The position numbers were made by a program, and so were the translations under genes. Source: Pseudothioglobus sp905182815 (GTDB lineage Bacteria; Pseudomonadota; Gammaproteobacteria; PS1; Pseudothioglobaceae). Taken from it: a DNA stretch of 64,000 bases. This document shows positions 43,226 through 51,896 of the stretch, piece after piece. The notes beneath the pieces are model-generated. The model saw only the letters and a program-made list of their open reading frames with translations, searched no databases and was not told the origin of the DNA. Within the stretch, counting starts at the first letter, position 1, and every line of letters begins with the position of its first letter. The stretch lies in contig NZ_CP159805.1 in assembly GCF_048087625.1 (NCBI RefSeq), positions 1,674,001-1,738,000 of the forward strand, read 5' to 3'.

Positions 43226-44527
43226 ATGGGAAAGTCATCCTTTTTTGGTCCTGAAACAATATCTTTGCATTCTGGTTATCAGCCAGAATCGTCTTTTGGA
43301 AGCAGAGCAGTTCCTATATACCAAACCACCTCTTATGTTTTCGAAACAGTTGACGATGCTGCAGCTCTTTTTAATATTGAAAAAGGTGGTCACATATATA
43401 GCCGAATGACCAATCCAACAGTTGCGGTTTTAGAGCAGCGAATTGCTGCACTTGAAGGTGGTGTTGGAGCTATTTGTACTGCTTCAGGCATGAGCGCACT
43501 TTTTGTTACTTTTATTAGCCTGTGTTCTGCAGGAGATCATATTGTAAGTGCGTCACAAATTTATGGTTCGACAGCAACACTTCTAAAACACACTCTTAAA
43601 AGGTTTAATATAGAATGTACCTTTGTTTCTATAAATGATGAAAAAGCCCTAAAAGACGCAATACAAGAAAATACTAAGCTTGTGTTTTGTGAGTCAATAG
43701 GAAATCCAGGGCTCGAGGTTTCTGACCTTCCTAAAATTGCTGAAATCGCCCATCAAAATAACTTGCCGCTTGTTGTGGATGCTACTTTTGCTACGCCTGT
43801 ATTATGCAAGCCTTTAGAGCACGGCGTTGATGTAGTTGTTCACTCAGTCACAAAATGGATTGGTGGGCATGGAGTTGCTGTTGGAGGGGTAATTGTTGAT
43901 GGCGGTTCTTTTGACTGGGGTTCTAGCAACAAACACCCAACCCTAACAACACCTTATGAGCCATTTCATGGTATAAATTTTTGGGAAGAATTTGGTCCCT
44001 CTGCCCTATCAATGAAAATTAGAGCAGAATCAATGCGTGATTTTGGTCCAGCAATGAGCCCTCATAGTGCATTTTTGATTCTTCAAGGAATAGAAACTCT
44101 CACCCTTAGAATGAATCAACATGTAAAAAATGCGGTTAAACTTGCAAAGTGGCTCCTAGAACAATCCGCTGTTATGTGGGTTAACCATCCAGATTTACCC
44201 GAAAACCCAACTTATGAAATTGCTCAAAAGCTATTTCCAAATGGTGCTGGCTCTATGCTTTGCTTTGGGGTCAAAGGGGGCAGAGAAGGTGGTGCGGCAT
44301 TTATCAATGCACTAAAATTATCATCTAATTTAGCAAATGTTGGTGACTCAAGAACCTTAGTTCTTCATCCAGCTAGTACTACTCACTCGCGCCTTGATGA
44401 AGAAGCAATGAAAGCAGCTGGAAGTAGTGTTGACTTAATACGCGTATCTGTTGGAATAGAATCTGTAACAGATATTATTAGTGACTTCAAATCTGGGCTT
44501 AAAGCAGTAGAAAAGGCAATTTCATAA
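43226..44527 (+). CDS. metY: O-acetylhomoserine sulfhydrylase / thiol lyase
   Basis: The 433-residue protein is a PLP enzyme of the Cys/Met metabolism family. It has the long MetY-type N-terminus (ETISLHSGYQPESSFGSRAV), SASQIYGSTATLL-type substrate loop, and the PLP lysine K210 in SVTKWIGGHG. MetY joins O-acetylhomoserine with sulfide to give homocysteine, or with methanethiol to give methionine directly. The length and the GAGSMLCFGVKGGREGG segment fit MetY better than MetB or MetZ. It is first in a run with an alpha/beta hydrolase and three acyl-CoA enzymes; its TAA shares one base with the next ATG. No SAM riboswitch is visible upstream. Confidence 0.92.
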   Translation: MGKSSFFGPETISLHSGYQPESSFGSRAVPIYQTTSYVFETVDDAAALFNIEKGGHIYSRMTNPTVAVLEQRIAALEGGVGAICTASGMSALFVTFISLCSAGDHIVSASQIYGSTATLLKHTLKRFNIECTFVSINDEKALKDAIQENTKLVFCESIGNPGLEVSDLPKIAEIAHQNNLPLVVDATFATPVLCKPLEHGVDVVVHSVTKWIGGHGVAVGGVIVDGGSFDWGSSNKHPTLTTPYEPFHGINFWEEFGPSALSMKIRAESMRDFGPAMSPHSAFLILQGIETLTLRMNQHVKNAVKLAKWLLEQSAVMWVNHPDLPENPTYEIAQKLFPNGAGSMLCFGVKGGREGGAAFINALKLSSNLANVGDSRTLVLHPASTTHSRLDEEAMKAAGSSVDLIRVSVGIESVTDIISDFKSGLKAVEKAIS

Positions 44528-45318
44528 TGAATATTGTTGTTGATGGAGAAAATATTTTTGTAGCCACCGGTGGCTGTGCATTTGATCCCAAAAAACCTAC
44601 TGTGGTGTTTATTCATGGAAGTGGTCTAGACCATAGGTCTTGGGCCCTTCAGGCTAGATGGTTTGCTTTTCATGGTTTTTCAGTATTTGCACCTGACCTG
44701 CCAGGTCATAGCCTTTCAGAAGGTAAGCCTTTAAAAACAATTGAAGAGATGGGCAAATGGCTTGGAAAAACTCTTAAACTAGCAGGCTGTGAATCAATAC
44801 ATCTTGTTGGCCACTCTCAAGGATTTCTTGTTGCTTTGGAGACAGCCAGCTCTTTAGGGGCAAAACTAAAAACACTAACTGCTGTTGCAACTGCTGCCTC
44901 AATACCTGTTAACGAAGCTCTGGTTGACGCAGCCAAAAAGACACCTATTGATGCAGCTGATATGTTGCTCAAGTGGGGGTTTGGCTCTCAGTCACAATCA
45001 GGTAGTAGTGCTGTTCCAGGAATGCAGCCTATAGGAATTGGTCGACAAATAATGGCTAATAATCCCCTAGCAGAAGATCTTATTGCTTGCACTGAATATA
45101 AAAATGGCATAAATTGTGCTAAAAATATCAACATTCCATCTAATGTTATTCTCGCAACAGAAGACAAAAATACGCCTCTTCGATTCGGCTTAGAATTAGC
45201 TGAGCTGCTGAATGCTGAGACTACGACTATTTCTAATGCAGGCCATATGCTTCCAATAGAGTCTCCAAAAGATACTCTTGACGCTATTAAATCATTCATT
45301 CTAAAAAACTCTTCATGA
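44527..45318 (+). CDS. Alpha/beta hydrolase
   Basis: The 263-residue protein has the alpha/beta hydrolase fold: FIHGSGLDHRSW (oxyanion region, about residues 33-44), nucleophile elbow VGHSQGFL, acid in TEDKNTP, and histidine in NAGHMLPIE. A family-level call only: substrates could be esters, lactones or thioesters. It lies between metY (one-base overlap) and the FadN-type gene (four-base overlap). That tight coupling suggests a role in the same pathway, perhaps hydrolysis of an acyl-CoA or an activated methionine precursor. Confidence 0.85.
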   Translation: MNIVVDGENIFVATGGCAFDPKKPTVVFIHGSGLDHRSWALQARWFAFHGFSVFAPDLPGHSLSEGKPLKTIEEMGKWLGKTLKLAGCESIHLVGHSQGFLVALETASSLGAKLKTLTAVATAASIPVNEALVDAAKKTPIDAADMLLKWGFGSQSQSGSSAVPGMQPIGIGRQIMANNPLAEDLIACTEYKNGINCAKNINIPSNVILATEDKNTPLRFGLELAELLNAETTTISNAGHMLPIESPKDTLDAIKSFILKNSS

Positions 45319-47612
45319 CAAATCAAATTAAAAAAGTTGGCGTTATTGGCGCCGGAACAATGGGGGCTGGAATTGCTGGTCAAGTTGCAAATGCTGGGGT
45401 AGAAGTCTGGCTTCTTGACCTTCCTAGTGAGGGTGAGAACGTAAACAGCCTAGCGGCTAAAGGCCTTGAAAGGCTTAAAGACCCAGACATGCCTGGCCTT
45501 ATGAGTAAAGAGGCGGAAAGCCTTATAAGAATTGGAAACACGCGTGATCACTTCCATGAGCTTGAGGATTGCGATTGGATTGCTGAAGCTGTTGTAGAGA
45601 GGCTTGATATTAAGCAAGCCCTTTATCAAAAGTTAAATGAAGGTTGTAAAGAGTCAACCATTATTACCTCTAATACCTCAACGATTCCCATTAGTCTTCT
45701 GACAAAAGGAATGCCAAAAAAGTTTTGTGAGCGCTTTGCAATAACTCATTTTTTCAACCCAGTTAGATTCATGAGATTACTTGAATTGGTGCGTGGTGAA
45801 TTTACTAGAGATGAAGTAATTGATACTCTTGATTTATTTAGTGAGAAAATACTTGGAAAAGGTGTTGTCTCATGCTCAGATACGCCTGGCTTTCTTGCTA
45901 ATAGAGTAGGTGTTTTTGCTATCCAGTGTGCCCTTCATAAAGCCTTTGAATATAAGCTATCACCAACAGAAGCGGATGCTTTTTTTGGCAGACCTCTAGG
46001 TCTTCCAAAGACAGGGGTTTTTGGACTATATGATTTAATAGGCATTGATCTTATGGCTGATGTTGTCAAAAGCCTCGTAAGTATACTTCCAGAAAATGAT
46101 GCTTTTCATAAGTACTCGTCTCAAATTAAGTTTATGAGCAAAATGATTGCAAATGGCCAAACTGGAAATAAAAATGAAAAAGGTTTTTATAAACAAATTG
46201 GTGATGAAAGACAAGTAATTGATTTATCGAATGGAAGTTATGGTCCTCATGAGCGCTTAAAGACCCCTCTTCTTAAAGAGGCAGAAAAAATTGGGGTCTC
46301 TTTTATTATTAAAGACACAAGCCCGTATGGTCTTTATATATGGGATGTTATTTCAGAAACGCTCTGCTATGCTGCTTCTCTGGTACCAGAGGTCACTGAT
46401 GATTTAACGCAGATAGATGATGCTATGAAGCTTGGCTATAACTGGGTTCAGGGGCCATTTGAGCTGTTAGATGAAATTGGAATTGAGTACTTTGTTGACA
46501 GACTACAAGCTGATGGTAGAGACGTTCCAGAGTTTCTTCTTAAGGCTATTAACAATAAATTTTATATCAATTCAAAATCTGGATTAAGCTCCCTTTCACC
46601 TAGTGGAAATCTAAAACCAATTATCAGGCCAGATGGTGTGCTTAGATTTTCTGAAGTGCGACAAACCCTCAAAGCAATCAATTCAAATGAGTCTGCTAGC
46701 TGGTTTGAATACGAAGGCGCGGCAATTGTTGAGTTTCACTCAAAAGCTAATGCTCTTGATAGTGGGTCTTTAGATATGATTTCTGATGCAATATCTGAGT
46801 CTGAAAAAAAGGGCTTACGAGGCGTGGTAATTCACAATGACTTCCAGCATTTCTCATGTGGGGTTAGTCTTTGGAGTGTTAGAAATTGCTTTGAAAAAAA
46901 TGACTTTGATGCTCTTGATGCATTTCTTATTTACTTTCAAAACACAATGCTACAAATGAGAAATTCAAAACTACCTGTAATTGCTGCCCCTGTTGGCATG
47001 TCAATTGGTGGTGGCTTTGAAGTTGTCCTTCATGCGGATCATGTTGTTGGTCATGCTAACTCTGTCATGGGCCTTGTTGAGTCATTTATGGGGGTTGTTC
47101 CAGCTGGTGGTGGATGTAAAGAAACACTATATAGGTGGTCTGAAAGTTTAGGAGACGGTCGGAAAGGTGCCTGGAAATCATTTATGAATATTGGACTTGG
47201 TAGAAAAGCCAACTCTCCACAAGAAGCTGATGCTCTATCAATGAGAAGAGCTAATGATGTCTTTCATATGAATAGAGACCGCATACTGACTGATGCGCTT
47301 TCATCGATTGAGACAACCTCAAAAGCAAAAGCCCGAAATCCCCTCGCACTTTCTGGCGTAGACCACTTTGAAGAAATGCTGCAATGGCTTACAACAAATC
47401 ATAAAAATGGCATGCTTACGCCACATGATGTGACTGTTGGAACTGAGATTGGAAGAATTATGACTGGTGGAAATTGTGCTTCTGGTACTATTTTTACTGA
47501 ACAAGATATTTTAGATGCTGAGCGCTCTTCATTCCTCACTCTTGCTCAAACGCAAGAAACGCAAGCAAGAATTGTATCTATGTTAGATAATGGAATTACG
47601 CTTAGAAATTAA
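45315..47612 (+). CDS. 3-hydroxyacyl-CoA dehydrogenase / enoyl-CoA hydratase (FadN-type)
   Basis: The 765-residue protein is a two-domain beta-oxidation enzyme in the FadN order. The N-terminal NAD-binding 3-hydroxyacyl-CoA dehydrogenase has VGVIGAGTMGAGIAGQVANA (residues 8-27) and THFFNPVRFMRLLELV. A dehydrogenase C-terminal domain follows, then a crotonase-like domain from about residue 470 (IAAPVGMSIGGGFEVVLHAD). In FadB the crotonase domain comes first, so this is a different type. It should hydrate and oxidise an enoyl-CoA. Neighbouring acyl-CoA ligase and dehydrogenase complete activation and the first oxidation. Confidence 0.9.
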   Translation: MTNQIKKVGVIGAGTMGAGIAGQVANAGVEVWLLDLPSEGENVNSLAAKGLERLKDPDMPGLMSKEAESLIRIGNTRDHFHELEDCDWIAEAVVERLDIKQALYQKLNEGCKESTIITSNTSTIPISLLTKGMPKKFCERFAITHFFNPVRFMRLLELVRGEFTRDEVIDTLDLFSEKILGKGVVSCSDTPGFLANRVGVFAIQCALHKAFEYKLSPTEADAFFGRPLGLPKTGVFGLYDLIGIDLMADVVKSLVSILPENDAFHKYSSQIKFMSKMIANGQTGNKNEKGFYKQIGDERQVIDLSNGSYGPHERLKTPLLKEAEKIGVSFIIKDTSPYGLYIWDVISETLCYAASLVPEVTDDLTQIDDAMKLGYNWVQGPFELLDEIGIEYFVDRLQADGRDVPEFLLKAINNKFYINSKSGLSSLSPSGNLKPIIRPDGVLRFSEVRQTLKAINSNESASWFEYEGAAIVEFHSKANALDSGSLDMISDAISESEKKGLRGVVIHNDFQHFSCGVSLWSVRNCFEKNDFDALDAFLIYFQNTMLQMRNSKLPVIAAPVGMSIGGGFEVVLHADHVVGHANSVMGLVESFMGVVPAGGGCKETLYRWSESLGDGRKGAWKSFMNIGLGRKANSPQEADALSMRRANDVFHMNRDRILTDALSSIETTSKAKARNPLALSGVDHFEEMLQWLTTNHKNGMLTPHDVTVGTEIGRIMTGGNCASGTIFTEQDILDAERSSFLTLAQTQETQARIVSMLDNGITLRN

Positions 47613-47623
47613 CCGTTAATGCT

Positions 47624-49237
47624 ATGAAAAAAAATCCTGCAAATTTTATACCTCTTTCACCGCTTTCGTTCTTCCATAGAACAGCGGATGTTTATGGTCA
47701 GCACACTTCTGTAATTTATGAAAATAGAGCTTACACTTGGAGTGAGTCAAGAGAAAGATGCGTTCGAATTGCCTCAAGTCTAAAAAGTTATGGCATAAAG
47801 CCAGGTGATACTGTCTCGGTACTGGCATTTAACACCCCAGAAATGTTTGAATCACATTTTTCAATTCCAATGGCTGGCGCAATCCTAAACACTATAAATA
47901 TTAGACTTGATGCCGCAACAATTGCATACATTTTTGACGACAGTAATGCAAAGATGCTCTTTGTTGACAGAGAGCTTTTTGCAGTTGCATCTGAGGCCCT
48001 CTCTATGACTTCAGTTAGTCCAAAAATAGTAGTAATAAACGATTCTTTTGCTGAATCACAGCCTGATATTTCTTCAGATATAACTGATTATGAATCACTA
48101 GTTGTAAATGGAGATCCTCTATATAACTGGCAAATGCCTGATGATGAGTGGAGCCCACTTTCACTCAGCTACACCTCTGGAACAACTGGAAAACCTAAAG
48201 GTGTCGTCTATCATCATCGTGGCTCTTATTTAATGAGTATGGGTACTGTGATTGGCTGGAGCCTTCCCAACCACCCGGTTTATCTGTACTCAGTTCCATT
48301 ATTTCACTGCAATGGCTGGGGCCATGCTTGGACAATGGCTGCGATCGCTGGAACTATAGTTTGCCTTAGGACTTTTGCCCCTGAAAAAGTATTTAACCTC
48401 CTTGAACAGCATAATGTAACTCACTTTGGTGGAGCTCCTATAATGCTCAATATGCTTGCCAACGCGCCTAAAGAAACGCAAAAATATTTTGAGAGAGAAA
48501 TTAAAGTAATGACTGCTGGCGCACCTCCTCCTGCAAAAGTTTTAGAGAGCATGATGAAACTAGGATTTAATGTTATGCATGTATATGGATTGACTGAAAC
48601 GTATGGACATATCCTTCAAGCCGCACCTCAAGCATCTTGGCTTAATGAGAGTCCAGCCGAGCTTGCTAAATTAAGCTCAAGGCAGGGAGTAAGATTCCCA
48701 ATGACCGAGGATGTTAGCGTCATTGATCAAGAGACTGGGCAGCGAGTTCCGCATGACGGAGAGGCGATTGGTGAAATTGTAATTCGCTGTAACACTTGTA
48801 TGATGGGCTATTGGAACAGCCCCAAGGCAACAGAAGAGGCATTTGCAGGTGGCTGGTTTCATAGTGGCGACCTAGCAGTAATTCATAGTGATGGCTATAT
48901 TCAAATTAAAGACAGATCAAAAGACATCATCATATCGGGTGGTGAGAATATTTCTTCCGTGGAGGTTGAAAATGTACTTTATCAACATCCTGCAGTCGGA
49001 GAAGCAGCAGTTGTAGCAATGCCAAATGAGACTTGGGGAGAAGTGCCGTGTGCATTTGTAGAACTCAAGTCTAACCAAGAGGCTTCTGAAGATGAGCTTA
49101 TAGCCTTTTGCAAAAACAATATGGCTAAATTTAAAAGGCCAAAAAAAGTTGTCTTTGGGCCGCTGCCAAAAACCGCAACTGGGAAAATACAAAAACACGA
49201 GCTTAGAGCGTCAGTTAAAAACCTAGGAGAAGAATAA
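47624..49237 (+). CDS. Acyl-CoA synthetase (AMP-forming ligase)
   Basis: The 537-residue protein is an adenylate-forming acyl-CoA ligase. It has the P-loop-like motif LSYTSGTTGKPKGVV (about residues 183-197), the VYGLTETYG segment, the hinge YIQIKDRSKDIIISGGENIS and the catalytic lysine in KTATGKIQKHE. The start NFIPLSPLSFFHRTADVYG is typical of the medium/short-chain ligase group that also contains methylmercaptopropionyl-CoA ligases (DmdB). The substrate is not determined. It sits between the FadN-type gene and the acyl-CoA dehydrogenase gene, with 11- and one-base spacing. Confidence 0.9.
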   Translation: MKKNPANFIPLSPLSFFHRTADVYGQHTSVIYENRAYTWSESRERCVRIASSLKSYGIKPGDTVSVLAFNTPEMFESHFSIPMAGAILNTINIRLDAATIAYIFDDSNAKMLFVDRELFAVASEALSMTSVSPKIVVINDSFAESQPDISSDITDYESLVVNGDPLYNWQMPDDEWSPLSLSYTSGTTGKPKGVVYHHRGSYLMSMGTVIGWSLPNHPVYLYSVPLFHCNGWGHAWTMAAIAGTIVCLRTFAPEKVFNLLEQHNVTHFGGAPIMLNMLANAPKETQKYFEREIKVMTAGAPPPAKVLESMMKLGFNVMHVYGLTETYGHILQAAPQASWLNESPAELAKLSSRQGVRFPMTEDVSVIDQETGQRVPHDGEAIGEIVIRCNTCMMGYWNSPKATEEAFAGGWFHSGDLAVIHSDGYIQIKDRSKDIIISGGENISSVEVENVLYQHPAVGEAAVVAMPNETWGEVPCAFVELKSNQEASEDELIAFCKNNMAKFKRPKKVVFGPLPKTATGKIQKHELRASVKNLGEE

Positions 49238-50991
49238 TGTCATACTATACTGCGCCTGTAGAAGATATGAGTTTTGTATTAAAAGAAGTTGTTGAAATTG
49301 AAAAACTTTGTAATGAGATAGGCCTTGATGCTTCAACAGTTGACATAATTGATACTGTTTTAGATGCTGCAGGAAAGCTTGCAAAAGAAGAGATAGAACC
49401 AATTAACAAAACTGGTGACTCAGAGGGTTTAAAAATTGACAGCTCTGGCAAAATCACTACTGCAACTGGTTTTAAAGAGGCGTACCAGCACTTTGTTGAA
49501 GGAGGATGGGGCTCGTTACAATTCTCGCCTAATTATGGAGGACAAGGCGTCCCTTTTGTCGTTGCTGCAAGCGTTCAAGAAATGTGGCATTCGGCAAACA
49601 TGTCATGGGGTCTGTGCCCTCTCCTTACCCAGGGAGCAGTGGAAGCAATAACTTTAAATGCAAATGAGGAACTCAAACAGCGCTACCTTCCAAAGCTTAT
49701 ATCTGGTGAGTGGAGCGGCACGATGAATCTTACTGAAGGTGATGCAGGGACAGATGTTGGTTCGCTTAAAACGCGAGCAACTCCAAACGGTGATCATTAT
49801 TTAATCCGTGGTCAAAAAATTTATATTACTTGGGGCGAGCACGATATGTCTGAGAATATCATTCATTTAGTGTTGGCCCGACTGCCAAACTCTCCTCAGG
49901 GTGTTAAAGGCATATCTTTGTTTTTAGTGCCAAAGATTCTTGTCAATGATGATGGCTCCCTTGGAGAGTCAAATGACTTAAAAGCATTATCAATTGAGCA
50001 CAAAATTGGAATTCATGCTTGCCCAACGTGCGTCATGAGCTATGGGGAAGAAGATGGGGCAATTGGCTACTTAGTTGGCGAGGAAAATAGAGGTATTCAG
50101 TGTATGTTTACAATGATGAATAATGCAAGACTCACAGTTGGACTCCAGGGAGTATCAGTTTCAGAACGTGCGTACCAACAAGCGCTTAGTTTTTGTAATG
50201 AACGTGTTCAAGGAATTGCTCCAGGATTTCAAGAGCCTGGTCCAATCGCTAGGCATCCTGATGTGCAAAGAATGTTAGCAAACATGAAGTCCATTACCGA
50301 AGCATCGAGAGCTTTAGCCTATTCCGCTTGTGCAGAAGTTGACTATTCTGGAAGCGACTTGCCAACAGAATTATTAGAAAAACATAAAAGGAAACTTGGA
50401 GTCTTAACACCAGTTGTAAAGGGCTGGTGCACTGAAACCGCACAAGAGGTTGCCTCTGTCAGCCTTCAGTGTCACGGAGGAATGGGCTATGTTGAAGAGA
50501 CTGGAATTGCTCAGATTTTAAGGGATGCACGCATACTTCCAATCTATGAAGGGACCAATGGAATTCAAGCAATGGACCTCGTTGGTAGAAAAATCATTAG
50601 CGATGATGGGCTTGGAGTTAGGGAGCTTATTCTAGAAATGCAAGAATGTGTCGAAGCCCCATCATTAACAAAGCTGATTTCCACGTCACAGATTGATCGG
50701 TTTAAAAAGTCTCTTGATGATCTTGAAGAAACTGTTTCGATTATTACTAAAAATTCTGATGACAAAGAATTTACTGGAAAAATTGCCTTTGATACACTCA
50801 TGATGATAGGAACTATTTCAGCAGCTTGGCAAATGCTTTTAAGTGTTGAGAGGGCATCAGTTGCTTTTAAAAACAACACATCATCTTCTGAATTTTTAAA
50901 AGAAAAAATTGAAACTGCAAAACACTATCTAGACTTTATCATGCCAAGATATCTATCAAATTTTTCAACAATATCTGCGTGTACGAATTAA
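49237..50991 (+). CDS. Acyl-CoA dehydrogenase, long DmdC-type
   Basis: The 584-residue flavoprotein is longer than classical acyl-CoA dehydrogenases (about 380). It begins with the short N-terminal extension SYYTAPVEDMSFVLKEVV and ends with an extra helical C-terminal domain (about 460-580), the layout of the DmdC/AidB-like group. Core motifs are GTMNLTEGDAGTDVGSLKT and LPIYEGTNGIQAMDLVGRK, with the catalytic Glu in IYEGT. It introduces the double bond into an acyl-CoA. DmdC acts on 3-methylmercaptopropionyl-CoA, but the family has other substrates. It is last in the metY cluster. Confidence 0.92.
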   Translation: MSYYTAPVEDMSFVLKEVVEIEKLCNEIGLDASTVDIIDTVLDAAGKLAKEEIEPINKTGDSEGLKIDSSGKITTATGFKEAYQHFVEGGWGSLQFSPNYGGQGVPFVVAASVQEMWHSANMSWGLCPLLTQGAVEAITLNANEELKQRYLPKLISGEWSGTMNLTEGDAGTDVGSLKTRATPNGDHYLIRGQKIYITWGEHDMSENIIHLVLARLPNSPQGVKGISLFLVPKILVNDDGSLGESNDLKALSIEHKIGIHACPTCVMSYGEEDGAIGYLVGEENRGIQCMFTMMNNARLTVGLQGVSVSERAYQQALSFCNERVQGIAPGFQEPGPIARHPDVQRMLANMKSITEASRALAYSACAEVDYSGSDLPTELLEKHKRKLGVLTPVVKGWCTETAQEVASVSLQCHGGMGYVEETGIAQILRDARILPIYEGTNGIQAMDLVGRKIISDDGLGVRELILEMQECVEAPSLTKLISTSQIDRFKKSLDDLEETVSIITKNSDDKEFTGKIAFDTLMMIGTISAAWQMLLSVERASVAFKNNTSSSEFLKEKIETAKHYLDFIMPRYLSNFSTISACTN

Positions 50992-51005
50992 TTACATTTA
51001 CCCTA

Positions 51006-51034
51006 TTGCAATAATATTGCATTTAGGATATATT
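51006..51034 (+). promoter_or_regulatory. Promoter and Zur-like operator of the zinc uptake operon
   Basis: A perfect 7-1-7 palindrome, TGCAATAATATTGCA (51007-51021), overlaps the -35 element TTGCAA (51006-51011). A 17-base spacer leads to the -10 TATATT (51029-51034). The palindrome fits the Fur-family pattern and shares TG..ATA.TAT..CA with Zur boxes. Repressor binding here would block RNA polymerase. The regulator is probably the Zur-like protein at 54349-54765. Confidence 0.7.
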
Positions 51035-51035
51035 A

Positions 51036-51056
51036 TCCTGTTTTAATTAAACAGGA
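51036..51056 (+). promoter_or_regulatory. Leader hairpin covering the zrgA ribosome binding site
   Basis: TCCTGTTT pairs with AAACAGGA (8 bp, 5-base loop). The AGGA of the 3' arm is the likely Shine-Dalgarno sequence, seven bases before the ATG at 51064. The hairpin is at the very 5' end of the predicted transcript, so it could limit translation or protect the mRNA end. Confidence 0.5.
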
Positions 51057-51063
51057 CTCAAAA

Positions 51064-51885
51064 ATGTTAAAACTTAGCTTTCTTTCGTTGCTATTAATTT
51101 CTTCTTTTGCAAGCGCAGAGGAAGAAAGGCGTGCAGATGCACATGCCCACGGACTAAACAATTTTTCAATGGTAATCAGTCAAAATCAAGTTGCTATTAC
51201 TTATGAAATGCCAATAGTTCAACTACTTGATGAACATGACGAGCATGATGAGCATGATGAACATGATGAGCATGATGAACATGATGAGAATGATGAACAT
51301 GATGAACATGACGAGCATGATGAACATGATGAGAATGATGAACATGACGAGCATGATGAGAATGATGAACATGACGAGCATGATGAACATGACGAGCATG
51401 ATGAACATGACGAGCATGATGAACATGACGAGCATGATGAACATGACGAGCATGATGAACATGATGAGAATGATGAACATGACGAGCATGATGAGAATGA
51501 TGAACATGACGAGCATGATGAACATGACGAGCATGATGAACATGACGAGCATGATGAACATGACGAGCATGATAAGTTAACCGTATCAGATGAATCATTA
51601 GCTGAATTTCAAAATTATTCACAATTATTTGCATTTCCTAAAGGTGCTAATTGTGACTTAGTTTCATTTAAATCTGAACTTCACAGTGTCTCAACAGAAG
51701 GAGATCACAAAGATGTCGAATTATCATATGAGTTTTCTTGCAATGAGCCAAGCCAATTAAAGAGCATTACCATTAATGCATTCAATCACTTCAGTGAACT
51801 AGAAAATTTATACTTCGAGGCAGTAATAAATAATAAAGCGCTAACAAAAAGCCTAAAATCTGACGTCGATAAAGTAATATTTTAA
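51064..51885 (+). CDS. zrgA: ZrgA-like (DUF2796) periplasmic zinc-binding protein with DEH repeats
   Basis: The 273-residue protein has a signal peptide (to about residue 18, ending SFASA). A conserved ADAHAHGLNNFSMVI start of the mature domain and a C-terminal part with FAFPKGANCDL and VELSYEFSCNEP resemble DUF2796/ZrgA of the Vibrio zinc uptake system. Between them (residues 56-169) is an uninterrupted run of about 38 Asp-Glu-His triplets in which His is sometimes Asn. This acidic, histidine-rich segment should bind many zinc ions. It lies in the position where shorter His-rich loops occur in relatives. It is the first gene of the zinc operon. Confidence 0.85.
   Translation: MLKLSFLSLLLISSFASAEEERRADAHAHGLNNFSMVISQNQVAITYEMPIVQLLDEHDEHDEHDEHDEHDEHDENDEHDEHDEHDEHDENDEHDEHDENDEHDEHDEHDEHDEHDEHDEHDEHDEHDEHDEHDENDEHDEHDENDEHDEHDEHDEHDEHDEHDEHDEHDKLTVSDESLAEFQNYSQLFAFPKGANCDLVSFKSELHSVSTEGDHKDVELSYEFSCNEPSQLKSITINAFNHFSELENLYFEAVINNKALTKSLKSDVDKVIF
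51229..51570 (+). repeat. Nonamer tandem repeat (38 units) encoding Asp-Glu-His
   Basis: The 342 bases consist of 38 nine-base units. Two forms, GATGAACAT and GACGAGCAT, alternate over long stretches as an 18-base higher-order unit; some units end AAT (Asn). All units are in frame, so length changes add or remove whole triplets. Other frames on both strands stay open here as a side effect. Confidence 0.95.
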
Positions 51886-51896
51886 ATGAGAATCTG

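Noticed and set aside
51229..51570. CRISPR-like or satellite array
   Set aside because: Contiguous in-frame nonamers within a gene, no spacers, no cas genes.
51197..51634. Open frames in several phases, both strands, over the zrgA repeat
   Set aside because: A 9-base repeat without stops keeps other phases open; the products are pure Met/Asn or His/Val/Arg low-complexity strings.
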